NCBI GenBank assembly: GCA_964640945.1
Contig: CAZXIV010000014.1
Location: 1 to 33,254 of the forward strand
Reading direction: 5' to 3'
Source: JAGOUB01 sp964640945
GTDB lineage: Bacteria > Patescibacteriota > Gracilibacteria > Peribacterales > Peribacteraceae
Length of the DNA: 33,254 nt
Each line of letters begins with the position of its first letter. Positions within the stretch are counted from its first letter, which is position 1. The notes below the pieces were generated by a model. The model was not told where the DNA came from. It saw nothing but the letters and a program-made list of their open reading frames with translations, and made no database searches. Both the position numbers and the translations under genes were made by a program. Positions 14,459 through 22,658 of this stretch are shown one piece after another.

Positions 14459-15583
14459 TCAGCTCTCCACGCCACTCTCAGCCCGAGCGTCGGCTGACAC
14501 GCGACCCGCCTCGACGCGCCAAAGTTGTCCCGCCGGTCCGGGTAACGGGAGCGCGGTCGTCGCCAACACTTGGTAGTCCGTCAGGGCCTGCAGCAAGAGT
14601 GCCTGGTGACTGACATCAAACTCCGAGAACACATCGTCCAATAAGATGATCGGTTTTTCGCCGCGACGCAGGTGCAGATACGAGACCTGTAAAAAAAGTA
14701 ACGCCACCAAGCAGAGACGTTGCTGACCGCGCGACGCAAACGACGGGAGTGGACGCTCATCAGCGCGCACGTCCCAGTCGTCACGATGCGGGCCAACCGT
14801 AGTGGATTGCAGCTCCAAATCACGGTTTTGAAAGTGAATGAGGGCTTGCTTGAGAGCGCTGACCGCATCCACTCCAGCCGCTACTTCGACGCTCGGGCGA
14901 TAAGCCAGGCGCACGTTCTGACCGCCGCTCCAACCGAGTGAGGCACATTCCTGCGCCAGGGAAAGATTCAGAGTTTCAATCAGACCAAGCCGCGCCGTCA
15001 TAATGGCCCCACCCGCGGTGGCCACCGCCGCATCCCACGGCACCAGCGCCGAGCGATCAACACCATTCGCAAGTTGTTTCAGGAGAGCGTTACGTTGTTT
15101 AAGCAGTCGTTGGTACTCCATGAGCGACCGCAGATAATCGGGCGAAACCTGACAAAGCAGCTGGTCTAAAAAGCGCCGGCGCTCTTGGGGCGGACCAACG
15201 AACAAGCCAATATCCTCCGGAAAAAACGCCACCGTCGGCAGCTGGCCCACCATGTCGGCCACCGACACACGCACATCGTTCACAAAGCAGGCTTTACGAC
15301 GACGCGGCGTGAGCTCGGAGACAATTTCTAACTTCAGACGATCCCCTCCTCCCGTTTCCACGGCGGCAGTAAGGCGTGAGAAGGACTGCCCCCAGGCCAC
15401 CAAGTCTTCTTCCGCTTCACTACGGCGCGACTTGAGCAGCGACAAGATCTCAACCGCTTCGAGTAGATTGGTTTTCCCGCTGGCATTTTCCCCGAGAAAC
15501 ACGTGAAAACCCGCCTCCGATAAATCGAGTGTTGTCCGCTCATGGTTGCGAAAAGCCGTCAGGTCGAGAGCCAGTAGGCGCAC
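14459..15583 (-). CDS. recF: DNA replication and repair protein RecF
   Basis: SMC-like ATPase that helps load RecA at gaps. The 374-aa product has Walker A GENASGKTN at 31-39, the RecF signature segments VAFFPEDIGLFVGPPQERRR and FLDQLLCQ, an ABC-type signature region SRGQQRLCLVALL, and Walker B PIILLDDVFSEFD. It starts with GTG at 15583, two bases after the upstream NUDIX stop, so the two are translationally coupled. In many bacteria recF sits beside dnaN/gyrB; here it does not. Confidence 0.95.
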   Translation of the reverse strand: MRLLALDLTAFRNHERTTLDLSEAGFHVFLGENASGKTNLLEAVEILSLLKSRRSEAEEDLVAWGQSFSRLTAAVETGGGDRLKLEIVSELTPRRRKACFVNDVRVSVADMVGQLPTVAFFPEDIGLFVGPPQERRRFLDQLLCQVSPDYLRSLMEYQRLLKQRNALLKQLANGVDRSALVPWDAAVATAGGAIMTARLGLIETLNLSLAQECASLGWSGGQNVRLAYRPSVEVAAGVDAVSALKQALIHFQNRDLELQSTTVGPHRDDWDVRADERPLPSFASRGQQRLCLVALLFLQVSYLHLRRGEKPIILLDDVFSEFDVSHQALLLQALTDYQVLATTALPLPGPAGQLWRVEAGRVSADARAESGVES

Positions 15584-15585
15584 GT

Positions 15586-16080
15586 TTAGACAGTAGGCGC
15601 GCCGGCCGCGTTTTCCAACAGGTGGCGCCCCTCTTTTAGGACGCGCTTCACCAGGTCGAGGTAGGCCTTGCGCTTCACGAAGCGAGGCAGCTGCGACGGG
15701 TCAATCCAGAGCGCCTGATCGATCTCTTTTCCATCCACGGTGGTACGCTCATGGCTGGCCTCAGCAATAAAGAAAAAGATGTGCTGTCCGCGCACATCGT
15801 CGGGACGGAAGCGACGGAACGACGCCGGGAACTCGTACTGGTAGATCTCCTGGCTCTGGCCGAGCAGCCTGACGTCGGTAAGGCCGGCCTCTTCGGAGAG
15901 TTCGCGCAGGGCCGCCTGCTCGGGCGTCTCACCCGCCTCGATACCCCCTTGTGGCAGCTGCCAGGCATCACGGCGGCGGGGCTTATGTAAAATGAGCATC
16001 TTCAGCTGCAATTGGCCGTTTTTGCCGGCCGTACGCAGCAGGACGAGGAGCGAAGCCGCTTGTCGGTACACCTCGGGCAT
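15586..16080 (-). CDS. NUDIX hydrolase, RppH/Ap4A-hydrolase type
   Basis: Hydrolyses a nucleoside diphosphate linked to another group. The 164-aa product has the complete NUDIX box GGIEAGETPEQAALRELSEEAGL region, preceded by DAWQLPQ. The WQLPQGG sequence is typical of the RppH (mRNA 5' pyrophosphohydrolase) and Ap4A hydrolase branch. The start is the ATG at 16080, six bases after TACACT; a longer frame to 16143 has no support. It is co-transcribed with recF. If it is an RppH, it would act on the 5' triphosphates of the leaderless mRNAs common here, but substrate cannot be read from the sequence. Confidence 0.85.
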   Translation of the reverse strand: MPEVYRQAASLLVLLRTAGKNGQLQLKMLILHKPRRRDAWQLPQGGIEAGETPEQAALRELSEEAGLTDVRLLGQSQEIYQYEFPASFRRFRPDDVRGQHIFFFIAEASHERTTVDGKEIDQALWIDPSQLPRFVKRKAYLDLVKRVLKEGRHLLENAAGAPTV

Positions 16081-16207
16081 AGAAGCAGTGTAGCCCGAGA
16101 GGACGATGATCTCATACGGCCCAGCGAGCCGGAGTGTGCCCAAAACCTATCGCGCTCGCCCGGACCAGGCGCACGGCGAAAAAACCCACACCAACCACCC
16201 TAGGCGA

Positions 16208-16405
16208 TCAGTTGGACGAGTGCTTCTCTTCCTTACCCTTCACATCAACAATCTTACGACAGTTGGCGCAGAACTTACGGAGCTTCTTCACCTGGTCCTT
16301 CCAGCCAATACCCTTCGAATTCTGGCGGTGGTACCGCACGCTACCGATACGCTGACTACATTCAGCGCAGTACAGGCCGAAAACTGTTCGCTTTCCGCGG
16401 GGCAT
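16208..16405 (-). CDS. rpmG: Large ribosomal subunit protein bL33
   Basis: A 65-aa basic zinc-ribbon protein with the two knuckles YCAECSQR and KFCANCRK separated by a basic linker, ending in a Lys-rich tail. The size and order match bL33 with all four zinc cysteines retained. It starts with ATG nine bases after a TAGAAT box. It is transcribed alone, with about 130 bp upstream to the NUDIX gene and 55 bp to its other neighbour. Confidence 0.85.
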   Translation of the reverse strand: MPRGKRTVFGLYCAECSQRIGSVRYHRQNSKGIGWKDQVKKLRKFCANCRKIVDVKGKEEKHSSN

Positions 16406-16459
16406 AGCCCGCTGATTCTACCCGTAATCGAATCGGGCGCAAGCCCTGGATTCCCCTGT

Positions 16460-17302
16460 TCAGGATTGAGAGGCGATGGAATAGCGGTTCCCGCGGCGCG
16501 TGACGGTGAAACCGCGCGGATCCACCATGGTCTGCCCATCGGCGGGAAGAGTCGGCAGGCTGACAAGCTGGCCGTTAAAGGCGATGGTCACGGGTTGCGG
16601 CGGGCCGGCGTAGTCGAAGGTGACGCCCTCCGCATCGAAACGGTCCGCGGACGGCGGCAGTGGGGCCGGGTTCCGCGGGAGAGAAGTCGGCGAAAAGGCC
16701 GGCTCAAGCGGCGAAAACAGGGACTGGCGGGAGTTCGCGACGAGGGCGGCACGCTGGTCACGGTCGAGAACGTTCGGTAAACGCAGGGTGGAGCGCGGGG
16801 CGTCGGGCAAGCGGTACGAAGCCTGGGGCAACGGGTACGGCACCGATTGGTACATCATCTGGTTAAACGCCGGGGGCACGCCGTACGGCACAGTCGCCAA
16901 ACCCACACCGGGGACGAACGCCGGCTGGTTCTGGTGCCAGCCCGACGGGACAAAGCGCCACGGCAGGCGGTTCGTCGGGCTCTGCATCGAGTTGAACGTA
17001 AACCGGCTGATGCCTTGGGCGGGAAAAGCGTACGGCCGGAGCTGGCCCACCAGGCGAGAGCTGCTGCCGGGGTAGCCATACATGGCCATCATCTGCTGCT
17101 GCGAAGCATTGATACCCAGGCGGCGCACGCCTTGGATGGTTGATTGCAAACGGTAGAGCGACTGGCCGTAGCGAGGAGCGATCTCCGGCGGCAGGTTGGC
17201 CGCCATCTCGGGCGACTGGAAACCCCTGGGCATGGCCTCAGGACCGGGGCCGTAACCAAGCAGGCGGGACTCACGCTGGCCGTTTGTGAAACGGAAAAAA
17301 TG
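16460..17302 (-). CDS. Unknown Pro/Gln/Tyr-rich protein
   Basis: A protein of about 281 aa that I do not recognise. It is rich in Pro, Gln, Tyr, Ser and Met (for example QQQMMAMYGYPGSS, PPAFNQMMYQSVPYPL), with a predicted disordered middle, and a strand-rich C terminus (VTFDYAGPPQPVTIAFNG, FTVTRRGNRYSIA). No signal peptide or membrane helix is seen. The start codon overlaps the upstream gene's stop (TAATG), so it is the second gene of a two-gene operon. The composition resembles a structural or scaffold protein, which is inference only. The first codon extends to 17305. Confidence 0.7.
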   Translation of the reverse strand, partial: HFFRFTNGQRESRLLGYGPGPEAMPRGFQSPEMAANLPPEIAPRYGQSLYRLQSTIQGVRRLGINASQQQMMAMYGYPGSSSRLVGQLRPYAFPAQGISRFTFNSMQSPTNRLPWRFVPSGWHQNQPAFVPGVGLATVPYGVPPAFNQMMYQSVPYPLPQASYRLPDAPRSTLRLPNVLDRDQRAALVANSRQSLFSPLEPAFSPTSLPRNPAPLPPSADRFDAEGVTFDYAGPPQPVTIAFNGQLVSLPTLPADGQTMVDPRGFTVTRRGNRYSIASQS

Positions 17303-17304
17303 CA

Positions 17305-17583
17305 TTAGGGGCGAAGGATGGCCGCGCGGGCGGCGGCTTCGTACTCTTTGGTGGAGTCGCCCAACTGGCGAACCAGCGCATCGAATACGTCGAGGGCGGC
17401 GCGGTAGCGCGCCATGCGCTTCTCACGCTGAGCGAGTGTCTCACCGACGTAGCGTGTCTCAAGGAAGGGGACATTGTCGGACGTCAGATCGGGCTCGAGG
17501 CCGGACATGAGCGTATCGAACATCTCCTGGGGTTCACTGGGAGAGTTGAAACTCGGTTGAGAGGTTGTGTATGTGGGAATCAC
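17305..17583 (-). CDS. Unknown small acidic helical protein, first gene of the operon
   Basis: A 92-aa protein without a recognised family. It has a Ser/Pro-rich acidic first third and a helical remainder (QREKRMARYRAALDVFDALV). The GTG start at 17583 lies six bases after a perfect TATAAT, so translation is predicted to be leaderless. It is coupled by stop/start overlap to the downstream Pro/Gln-rich protein. The near-consensus promoter suggests high expression, and the two proteins may form a complex. Confidence 0.7.
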   Translation of the reverse strand: MIPTYTTSQPSFNSPSEPQEMFDTLMSGLEPDLTSDNVPFLETRYVGETLAQREKRMARYRAALDVFDALVRQLGDSTKEYEAAARAAILRP

Positions 17584-17589
17584 ATTGTT

Positions 17590-17618
17590 ATTATACTATT
17601 TTTCTATATTTTAGGCAA
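17590..17618 (-). promoter_or_regulatory. Near-consensus promoter of the unknown two-gene operon
   Basis: On the minus strand: -35 TTGCCT (17613-17618), 17-bp AT-rich spacer, -10 TATAAT (17590-17595), then six bases to the GTG start. It is the best match to a housekeeping promoter in the window. Confidence 0.8.
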
Positions 17619-17624
17619 TAATTC

Positions 17625-18545
17625 TTAATGGGCGCCTTCCAAGAAGCCAAAGGCACTATTGGCTGCCGTTGCCCCCTCCCCAGCTGCCGTCGTAAATTGA
17701 GCGAAGTAGTTACTGCCGTTGGTCAGGTCGCCCGCCGCAAACACACCCGAGATATTCGTGCGCATGCCACGGTCCACATCGAGGAAGCCGCGCTCGTCGA
17801 TGGTGCAACCGAGAGTAGCCGCTAACTCGGTGGCGGGGTTGGCGCCAATCTCGATAAAAACGCCATCGACCGCCAGGATATCCTGGCCATTGTGCGGCTG
17901 ATCGAGCTTGATGCCGCTCACGGTCTGGTCACCTTGGATCTCGGTGACGTTGCGCTCGAGCACAAACTCGACGTTCGCCTTAGCCTTCACGCGGTCGATC
18001 CAGAACGGCTCGGCGCGGAAATCCTTGCGACGGTGGATGAGATAGACCTTCTTCGCCACTTGGGCGGCGATGGCCGCACCCTCCACAGCACTGTCGCCGC
18101 CACCGATGACAGCCACTGTTTTATTGCGGTAGAAGAACGCGTCGCAGGTAGCGCAGTAGGTGACGCCCTTGCCCGAAAGGCGCTCCTCGCCAGGGGCGCC
18201 GAGGTGCCGTTTACGCGATCCCATCGCGAAAATCACAGATTTAGCTTCCACTATGGAGCCATCGTCCAGTCCGAGGACAAAATGACTCTCCTTCTTCTCG
18301 ACTGACTTCACCCACGCCACACGGAACTTCACCTGCTCGAAGCTGACAGCGTGGTTCTTAAATTTCTCCATGAGGTCGGGGCCGCGGATGTCGATTTCGC
18401 CGGGCCAGTTACCCACTTCGGCGGCGGTATTACCCAGTCCCCCCTCCTCGCCACCCACCAGGAACACCGACAGCTTATAGCGCGCCGCGTAGATGGCGGC
18501 AGTGTAGCCGGCTGCGCCCAGGCCGATGATCGCAACGTCGTGCAT
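17625..18545 (-). CDS. trxB: Thioredoxin reductase
   Basis: FAD enzyme that passes electrons from NADPH to thioredoxin. The 306-aa product has the FAD Rossmann motif GLGAAGYTAA at 8-17, the redox-active CATC at 131-134, the NADPH motif VIGGGDSAVEGA, the HRRKDFR phosphate-binding element, and the terminal GVFAAGDLTNG. Length and order are normal. A TAGGTT box lies nine bases before the ATG. No thioredoxin gene is adjacent. Confidence 0.94.
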   Translation of the reverse strand: MHDVAIIGLGAAGYTAAIYAARYKLSVFLVGGEEGGLGNTAAEVGNWPGEIDIRGPDLMEKFKNHAVSFEQVKFRVAWVKSVEKKESHFVLGLDDGSIVEAKSVIFAMGSRKRHLGAPGEERLSGKGVTYCATCDAFFYRNKTVAVIGGGDSAVEGAAIAAQVAKKVYLIHRRKDFRAEPFWIDRVKAKANVEFVLERNVTEIQGDQTVSGIKLDQPHNGQDILAVDGVFIEIGANPATELAATLGCTIDERGFLDVDRGMRTNISGVFAAGDLTNGSNYFAQFTTAAGEGATAANSAFGFLEGAH

Positions 18546-18626
18546 GAGGATTGGAACCTAGCGGAGCGGAGAGCGCCCCGTCAAAGAAGTGTAGCAATTC
18601 TCAGAATACGCCGAAGCCCTCAACTG

Positions 18627-19394
18627 TCACGCGCCGTGAAGCTGCTCGAACGCCAACGAAAGCAGGCGTTCGGCGCCATCAATCAGGCGCGGTCCAGGAC
18701 GATTCAAGAGTGAGTCATCCAGCACGCGCACGTTGCCCATTTGAAGAGCGGCGAGACCCGACCAACCCGGACGTTGTAACACCAATGACCGGTCGGCCAA
18801 GCTGCCCGCACCGCACCAGCTGATGACGATCAACTCTGGATCGAAGCGCGTCACTTCCTCGAGCGTCACCGCGCGACTGAGCTCGCCCGGGGTAATAGGG
18901 AAGAGTTGTATACCAGCCCGCTCGGCCAACTCTGGAACCCAGTTGCCGCTCGCCATCGGTGGCTCGTGCCACTCCTCGGCATAGACGCGGAGCTGACGGG
19001 GCAACCCCTTCGTCCGCTCGCGCAAGCGCTGGAAACGCTCCTCTATCCCAGCAATAAAGGGCCGATAAGCGGCTTCGGCGTCGACGAGCGTGGCGAGCGC
19101 CTGCCAAGCCGCAAAAACCTCGGGCAAACGACGCAGATCTTGGTGAAAGACGGGAAAGCCCTGGCCCTTCAACTCGGCCGCGAGTTTCTCTTGGATGACC
19201 GTCGCCGTGATGACGAGATCGGGCCGGAAGGCGCGGAGCTTCTGAGTTTCAACGGCAGTGTGACCCATCAACCGGGGCAGGCGCGCGGCCTCCTCGGGAA
19301 AATTGCTGAACTGGTCGGCGACCACGATCTCATTGCCCTTCCCGAGCGCAAAGAGAAGTTCGGTGGCAGCCGGCGAGAGCGAAGCAATGCGCAC
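18627..19394 (-). CDS. Class III substrate-binding-protein-like protein (BtuF/FecB family), no signal peptide
   Basis: A 255-aa protein with the two-lobe TroA/BtuF fold pattern: RIASLSPAATELLFALG at the start, RPDLVITATVIQ, a long linking helix, and GNVRVLDDSLLNRPGPRLIDG near the end. In this family, members bind corrinoids or ferric siderophores for an ABC importer. No signal peptide or lipobox is present and no ABC transporter genes are nearby, so it may be cytosolic, as in the cobalamin-binding-like family of COG0614, and its ligand is unknown. It starts with GTG seven bases after TACAAT. Confidence 0.75.
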   Translation of the reverse strand: MRIASLSPAATELLFALGKGNEIVVADQFSNFPEEAARLPRLMGHTAVETQKLRAFRPDLVITATVIQEKLAAELKGQGFPVFHQDLRRLPEVFAAWQALATLVDAEAAYRPFIAGIEERFQRLRERTKGLPRQLRVYAEEWHEPPMASGNWVPELAERAGIQLFPITPGELSRAVTLEEVTRFDPELIVISWCGAGSLADRSLVLQRPGWSGLAALQMGNVRVLDDSLLNRPGPRLIDGAERLLSLAFEQLHGA

Positions 19395-19502
19395 GGACCG
19401 GATTGTACGCCATCACCAATAAGAGCCAGGCTCCGCGAGGATGGCGTTGAAAAAATGGGCTGCGGCTAAAGTACACTTTTCCTGACATTACGCCAGCCGT
19501 CC

Positions 19503-19733
19503 TCAGCCGAGAATCGTGCCCTGACCGGTGGGCGTCGCGGCGGCCTTATCGACCTCCGCGGCCTTCTTGCGCGCGGCCTCTTCCATCTTCTTCGTCTCGC
19601 GCTTCATCTGCTCGGCCTGACGCTGCGTCTGGCGGGTCAACTCGGCCTGAGCGCGCTTGGCGCTGGCCTCAGCGGTTTTACGAGCGCTCTCGGCGCGGCG
19701 TTGAGCGGCCTTCAGTTCGGTAGTGCTCGTCAT
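19503..19733 (-). CDS. Small charged coiled-coil protein
   Basis: A 76-aa protein, nearly all one highly charged Ala/Glu/Lys/Gln helix (RAQAELTRQTQRQAEQMK), likely a coiled coil, ending in a Gly/Thr-rich tail. No family is recognised. A longer frame runs upstream through the tRNA-Leu gene and is rejected. The start ATG is 55 bases downstream of the tRNA 3' end on the same strand. Function is unknown; low complexity makes homology weak evidence. Confidence 0.55.
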   Translation of the reverse strand: MTSTTELKAAQRRAESARKTAEASAKRAQAELTRQTQRQAEQMKRETKKMEEAARKKAAEVDKAAATPTGQGTILG

Positions 19734-19787
19734 AGGGGAGGTGGGGGAGATACTGCCAAGACGCCGAAAAGCCGCTGGTCTTACCAG

Positions 19788-19873
19788 TGGTGCCGGGAGA
19801 GGGAATCGAACCCTCAACACCTTTCGGTACGCGATTTTGAGTCGCGCGCGTCTACCAATTCCGCCATCCCGGC
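19788..19873 (-). tRNA. tRNA-Leu (CAA)
   Basis: 86 nt including encoded CCA. Acceptor GCCGGGA pairs with TCCCGGC, discriminator A. The anticodon loop CTCAAAA gives CAA. There is a long variable arm (class II) and a T arm with GTTCGAT. A weak CTGGT/ACCAG hairpin followed by TTTT on the same strand (19767-19787) may terminate the transcript. Confidence 0.95.
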
Positions 19874-19913
19874 ACGCGCGCATTGTAGCAGCGGTTCGGG
19901 GTACAATATCCAG

Positions 19914-21245
19914 GTGAAGTCTTATACCACCTTCATCATCGACTCCTACGAACTGGACGCCACCTCGCGCGAGATCCGCCTGCACTACGCTTTCGACGAG
20001 GATATTCGCTTCACGGAAGTCTTCCGGCTGCCGGCCAAGATCCCCTTCCCGGCGGCTATTTCTGAGCGCCTCGAGGGCCTGCTGGCCGCCCTGCACCTCG
20101 CCGCCGGCATCAGCTACTACAAAGCCGCCTGCCCGAAGACCATCGAAGTGCGCACGAGCGAACTCGGGCCGCGCCGCGCCGCCTTCTGGAAAGACGTCTA
20201 TGAGAAAGGCCTTGGCGAATTTTTCTTCAAAAACCAGATCGACTTTCGCGGTCTCATCAACGTGGAGATGACCGGCGCCGACCCGGCCGAAACGACGACC
20301 GAACGTCCCATCACCAAAGCACTCGTGCCCGTGGGCGGCGGCAAGGATTCGGTCGTCACGATCGAACTGCTGCGCGAAGCCGCTATTCCGACCACACTCC
20401 TACGCGTGGGGGGCCATCCGCTCATCGACGCATTCGTGACCGAGACGGGACTCCCCTGCCTTACCGTGGAACGAGAAATTGCGCCGGAGCTCCTCAAGTT
20501 GAATGCTGAAGGCGCGTTGAACGGCCACGTGCCCGTCACCGCCATCCTTTCCATTCTGGCCGTGATTGTAGCTGAGCTCCATGGCGACGACGCCGTGGTA
20601 ATGAGCAACGAGTCGAGCGCCAACCATGAGAATACCGAGTACCTGGGTCTGAAGATTAACCACCAGTGGAGCAAGAGCCTGGAGTTCGAGCAGGGGCTCC
20701 AAGTCGAGCTGCGACGCCTCGGCTGTGACACGCACTATTTCAGTCTGCTGCGGCCTTTGAATGAGCTGCAGATTACCAGTCTGTTCGCTCAGCATCCGCA
20801 ATATTTGGATCTCTGCACCAGCTGCAACCATAACTGGACACTGACCAAAGAACGCCCAACCGAGCGCTGGTGCGGACAGTGCCCCAAGTGTGCCTTCGTT
20901 TTCCTGTTACTGGCGGCCACGGTCGATCGCCCGCCGCTGCTTGAGGCCTTCGGCGGTAAGAACCCCCTCGACGATCCGTCCCTCCTACCGCTCTACCGCG
21001 AGCTCCTGGGTCTCGAGGGCCATAAACCCTTCGAGTGCGTCGGCACTCCAGCCGAGACGACCGCCGCCTTCTTGCTCGTCCGCGAGCGCGGCCAGTGGCC
21101 CGACGACGCGGCTATGAAGATGTTCCAAGCCGAGGGGCTGCCGTCCGTCAAAGATGAGCATGCCGCCATCGGCGCCGCCCTCTTCACTCAGGGCGAGCAC
21201 GCCATCCCCAAGAGCTTCCTCTCCGTCCTCCATGCGCCTCGCTGA
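19914..21245 (+). CDS. murL: MurL-like UDP-MurNAc-L-Ala-L-Glu epimerase
   Basis: Predicted to convert the terminal L-Glu of UDP-MurNAc-L-Ala-L-Glu into D-Glu using ATP, an alternative to glutamate racemase known from Xanthomonas oryzae. The 443-aa product has the PP-loop-like LVPVGGGKDSVVTIELL near residue 141, VMSNESSANHENTEYLG, and a Cys-rich DLCTSCNHNW plus WCGQCPKCAF segment. The assignment rests on this architecture and on the 14-bp overlap with a downstream murD, the same neighbour as in Xanthomonas (murD2). The GTG start at 19914 is six bases after TACAAT; the open frame to 19701 runs through tRNA-Leu and is rejected. A different PP-loop enzyme is the alternative. Confidence 0.72.
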   Translation: MKSYTTFIIDSYELDATSREIRLHYAFDEDIRFTEVFRLPAKIPFPAAISERLEGLLAALHLAAGISYYKAACPKTIEVRTSELGPRRAAFWKDVYEKGLGEFFFKNQIDFRGLINVEMTGADPAETTTERPITKALVPVGGGKDSVVTIELLREAAIPTTLLRVGGHPLIDAFVTETGLPCLTVEREIAPELLKLNAEGALNGHVPVTAILSILAVIVAELHGDDAVVMSNESSANHENTEYLGLKINHQWSKSLEFEQGLQVELRRLGCDTHYFSLLRPLNELQITSLFAQHPQYLDLCTSCNHNWTLTKERPTERWCGQCPKCAFVFLLLAATVDRPPLLEAFGGKNPLDDPSLLPLYRELLGLEGHKPFECVGTPAETTAAFLLVRERGQWPDDAAMKMFQAEGLPSVKDEHAAIGAALFTQGEHAIPKSFLSVLHAPR

Positions 21246-22527
21246 TCTTACCGGCAAGAATATCTGCATCATGGGTTTTGCCCGCGAAGGGCAAGCACTA
21301 CTCCGCACCATCGAGCGCGAGAAGATCGCCTGCGAAGTGACGATCTCCGACATTAACCCCAACCTGGAACCGACCGCCCCGCCGTACTGGCGCCAGGTGG
21401 GCACCGGCTGGCTCGAGAACCTCGATAAGTTCGACGTTATCATCAAGGCCCCGGGCGTGCCGTCCTTTCCGCAGATCGAGGCCGTGCGCGGCAAGATCAC
21501 CTCGGCCACGCAGATCTTTTTCGACGAAGCCCAGGCCCGCGGCGCGACCGTCATCGGCATCACGGGATCGAAGGGCAAGAGCACGACCACCGCCCTTATT
21601 TACGAACTCCTGAAGGCCGGCGGGCTCGAGGCACACTTGGTGGGCAACATCGGCCGGCCCGCGCTCGACGAACTGCCGAAGGCCGGCCCGCACGCCATTT
21701 TTGTGCACGAACTCAGCAGCTACCAGCTGCAGGATTCGAGCGTCCGTCCCAACGTGGCGGTGGTGACGGCGTTCTTCCCCGAGCACCTCGACTATCATGG
21801 TTCGCTCGAGGCGTACTTCGAAGCCAAAACCCGCATCGCGCGTTTTCAAATGGAGACCGATACCGTTGTCTTCAACGCCGCCTCACCCGAGTGCGAGCGT
21901 ATCGCCGACTTCTCGCCGGGGAAAAAGATCGGCGTCACCAGTAAGGACGCGCCCGTCACACTCCCGGAGATCAAGCTCAAAGGACTGCACAACCTGGGCA
22001 ATATTGCCCTCGCTTCGAGCGTGGCCGACATTTTCGCCATCCGCCAGGAGACACAACTGCCGGTACTCAAGAGCTTTGCCGGACTCCCGCACCGCCTGCA
22101 ATCGGTCGGTGTCTACCAGGATATTGAGTGGGTGGATGACGCCATCTCCACCACGCCCGACTCCGCCATCGCCGCCCTCGACGCGCTCGGCGAGCGGGTG
22201 CGCACCATCATTCTGGGCGGACAGGACCGCGGGGTCGACTTTACTGCCCTTGGTACACGCCTCGCGAAGTCGGCCGTGCGCACGGCCATCCTTTTTCCTG
22301 GCAGCGGCCCCCGCATCCAGGCGGCGATGGTGATGGCCGGCGCCCAGATCGAATACTTGGAGGTGGATTCCATGCCAGCGGCCGTGACAGCGGTAGTGAA
22401 ACACACGCCGAAAGAGGACCCGCCCGCCATCGCCCTGCTCTCCACAGCCTCACCCAGCTACGGCATGTTCAAAAATTTTGAACAGAAGGGTGACGCCTTC
22501 CAGCAGTGCATCCAGGAGTTGGCTTAG
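21232..22527 (+). CDS. murD: MurD-type UDP-MurNAc-L-alanine glutamate ligase
   Basis: Cytoplasmic Mur ligase that adds glutamate to UDP-MurNAc-L-Ala. The 431-aa product has all three domains: a Rossmann-like N terminus (KNICIMGFAREGQALLRTI), P-loop GITGSKGKSTTTALIYELL near residue 113, HELSSYQLQ, FPEHLDYHGS, LKGLHNLGNIALA, and the C-terminal SPSYGMFKNFEQKGDAF. It overlaps the murL-like gene by 14 bp. In organisms with MurL, the partner ligase (MurD2) uses L-Glu rather than D-Glu, so this enzyme may be L-Glu specific. That is inference from context. Confidence 0.92.
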   Translation: MRLADLTGKNICIMGFAREGQALLRTIEREKIACEVTISDINPNLEPTAPPYWRQVGTGWLENLDKFDVIIKAPGVPSFPQIEAVRGKITSATQIFFDEAQARGATVIGITGSKGKSTTTALIYELLKAGGLEAHLVGNIGRPALDELPKAGPHAIFVHELSSYQLQDSSVRPNVAVVTAFFPEHLDYHGSLEAYFEAKTRIARFQMETDTVVFNAASPECERIADFSPGKKIGVTSKDAPVTLPEIKLKGLHNLGNIALASSVADIFAIRQETQLPVLKSFAGLPHRLQSVGVYQDIEWVDDAISTTPDSAIAALDALGERVRTIILGGQDRGVDFTALGTRLAKSAVRTAILFPGSGPRIQAAMVMAGAQIEYLEVDSMPAAVTAVVKHTPKEDPPAIALLSTASPSYGMFKNFEQKGDAFQQCIQELA

Positions 22528-22619
22528 AATCGTGCCCATAAGGGTGTCATCTTCAGGCATTTTTGTTGGTGGAAACCCTCTCCTGTCTTAACATTCATCC
22601 ATTCTCCGATTTTTAAAAA

Positions 22620-22633
22620 TGTGAACATTCACA
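22620..22633. promoter_or_regulatory. Short palindrome upstream of the orphan membrane gene
   Basis: TGTGAA and TTCACA are separated by CA, 26 bases before the ATG at 22659. It shares the TGAACA core with the palindrome before ftsA. Possible operator. Confidence 0.3.
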
Positions 22634-22658
22634 GCATCGGATCCTACGCGAGAAAAAC

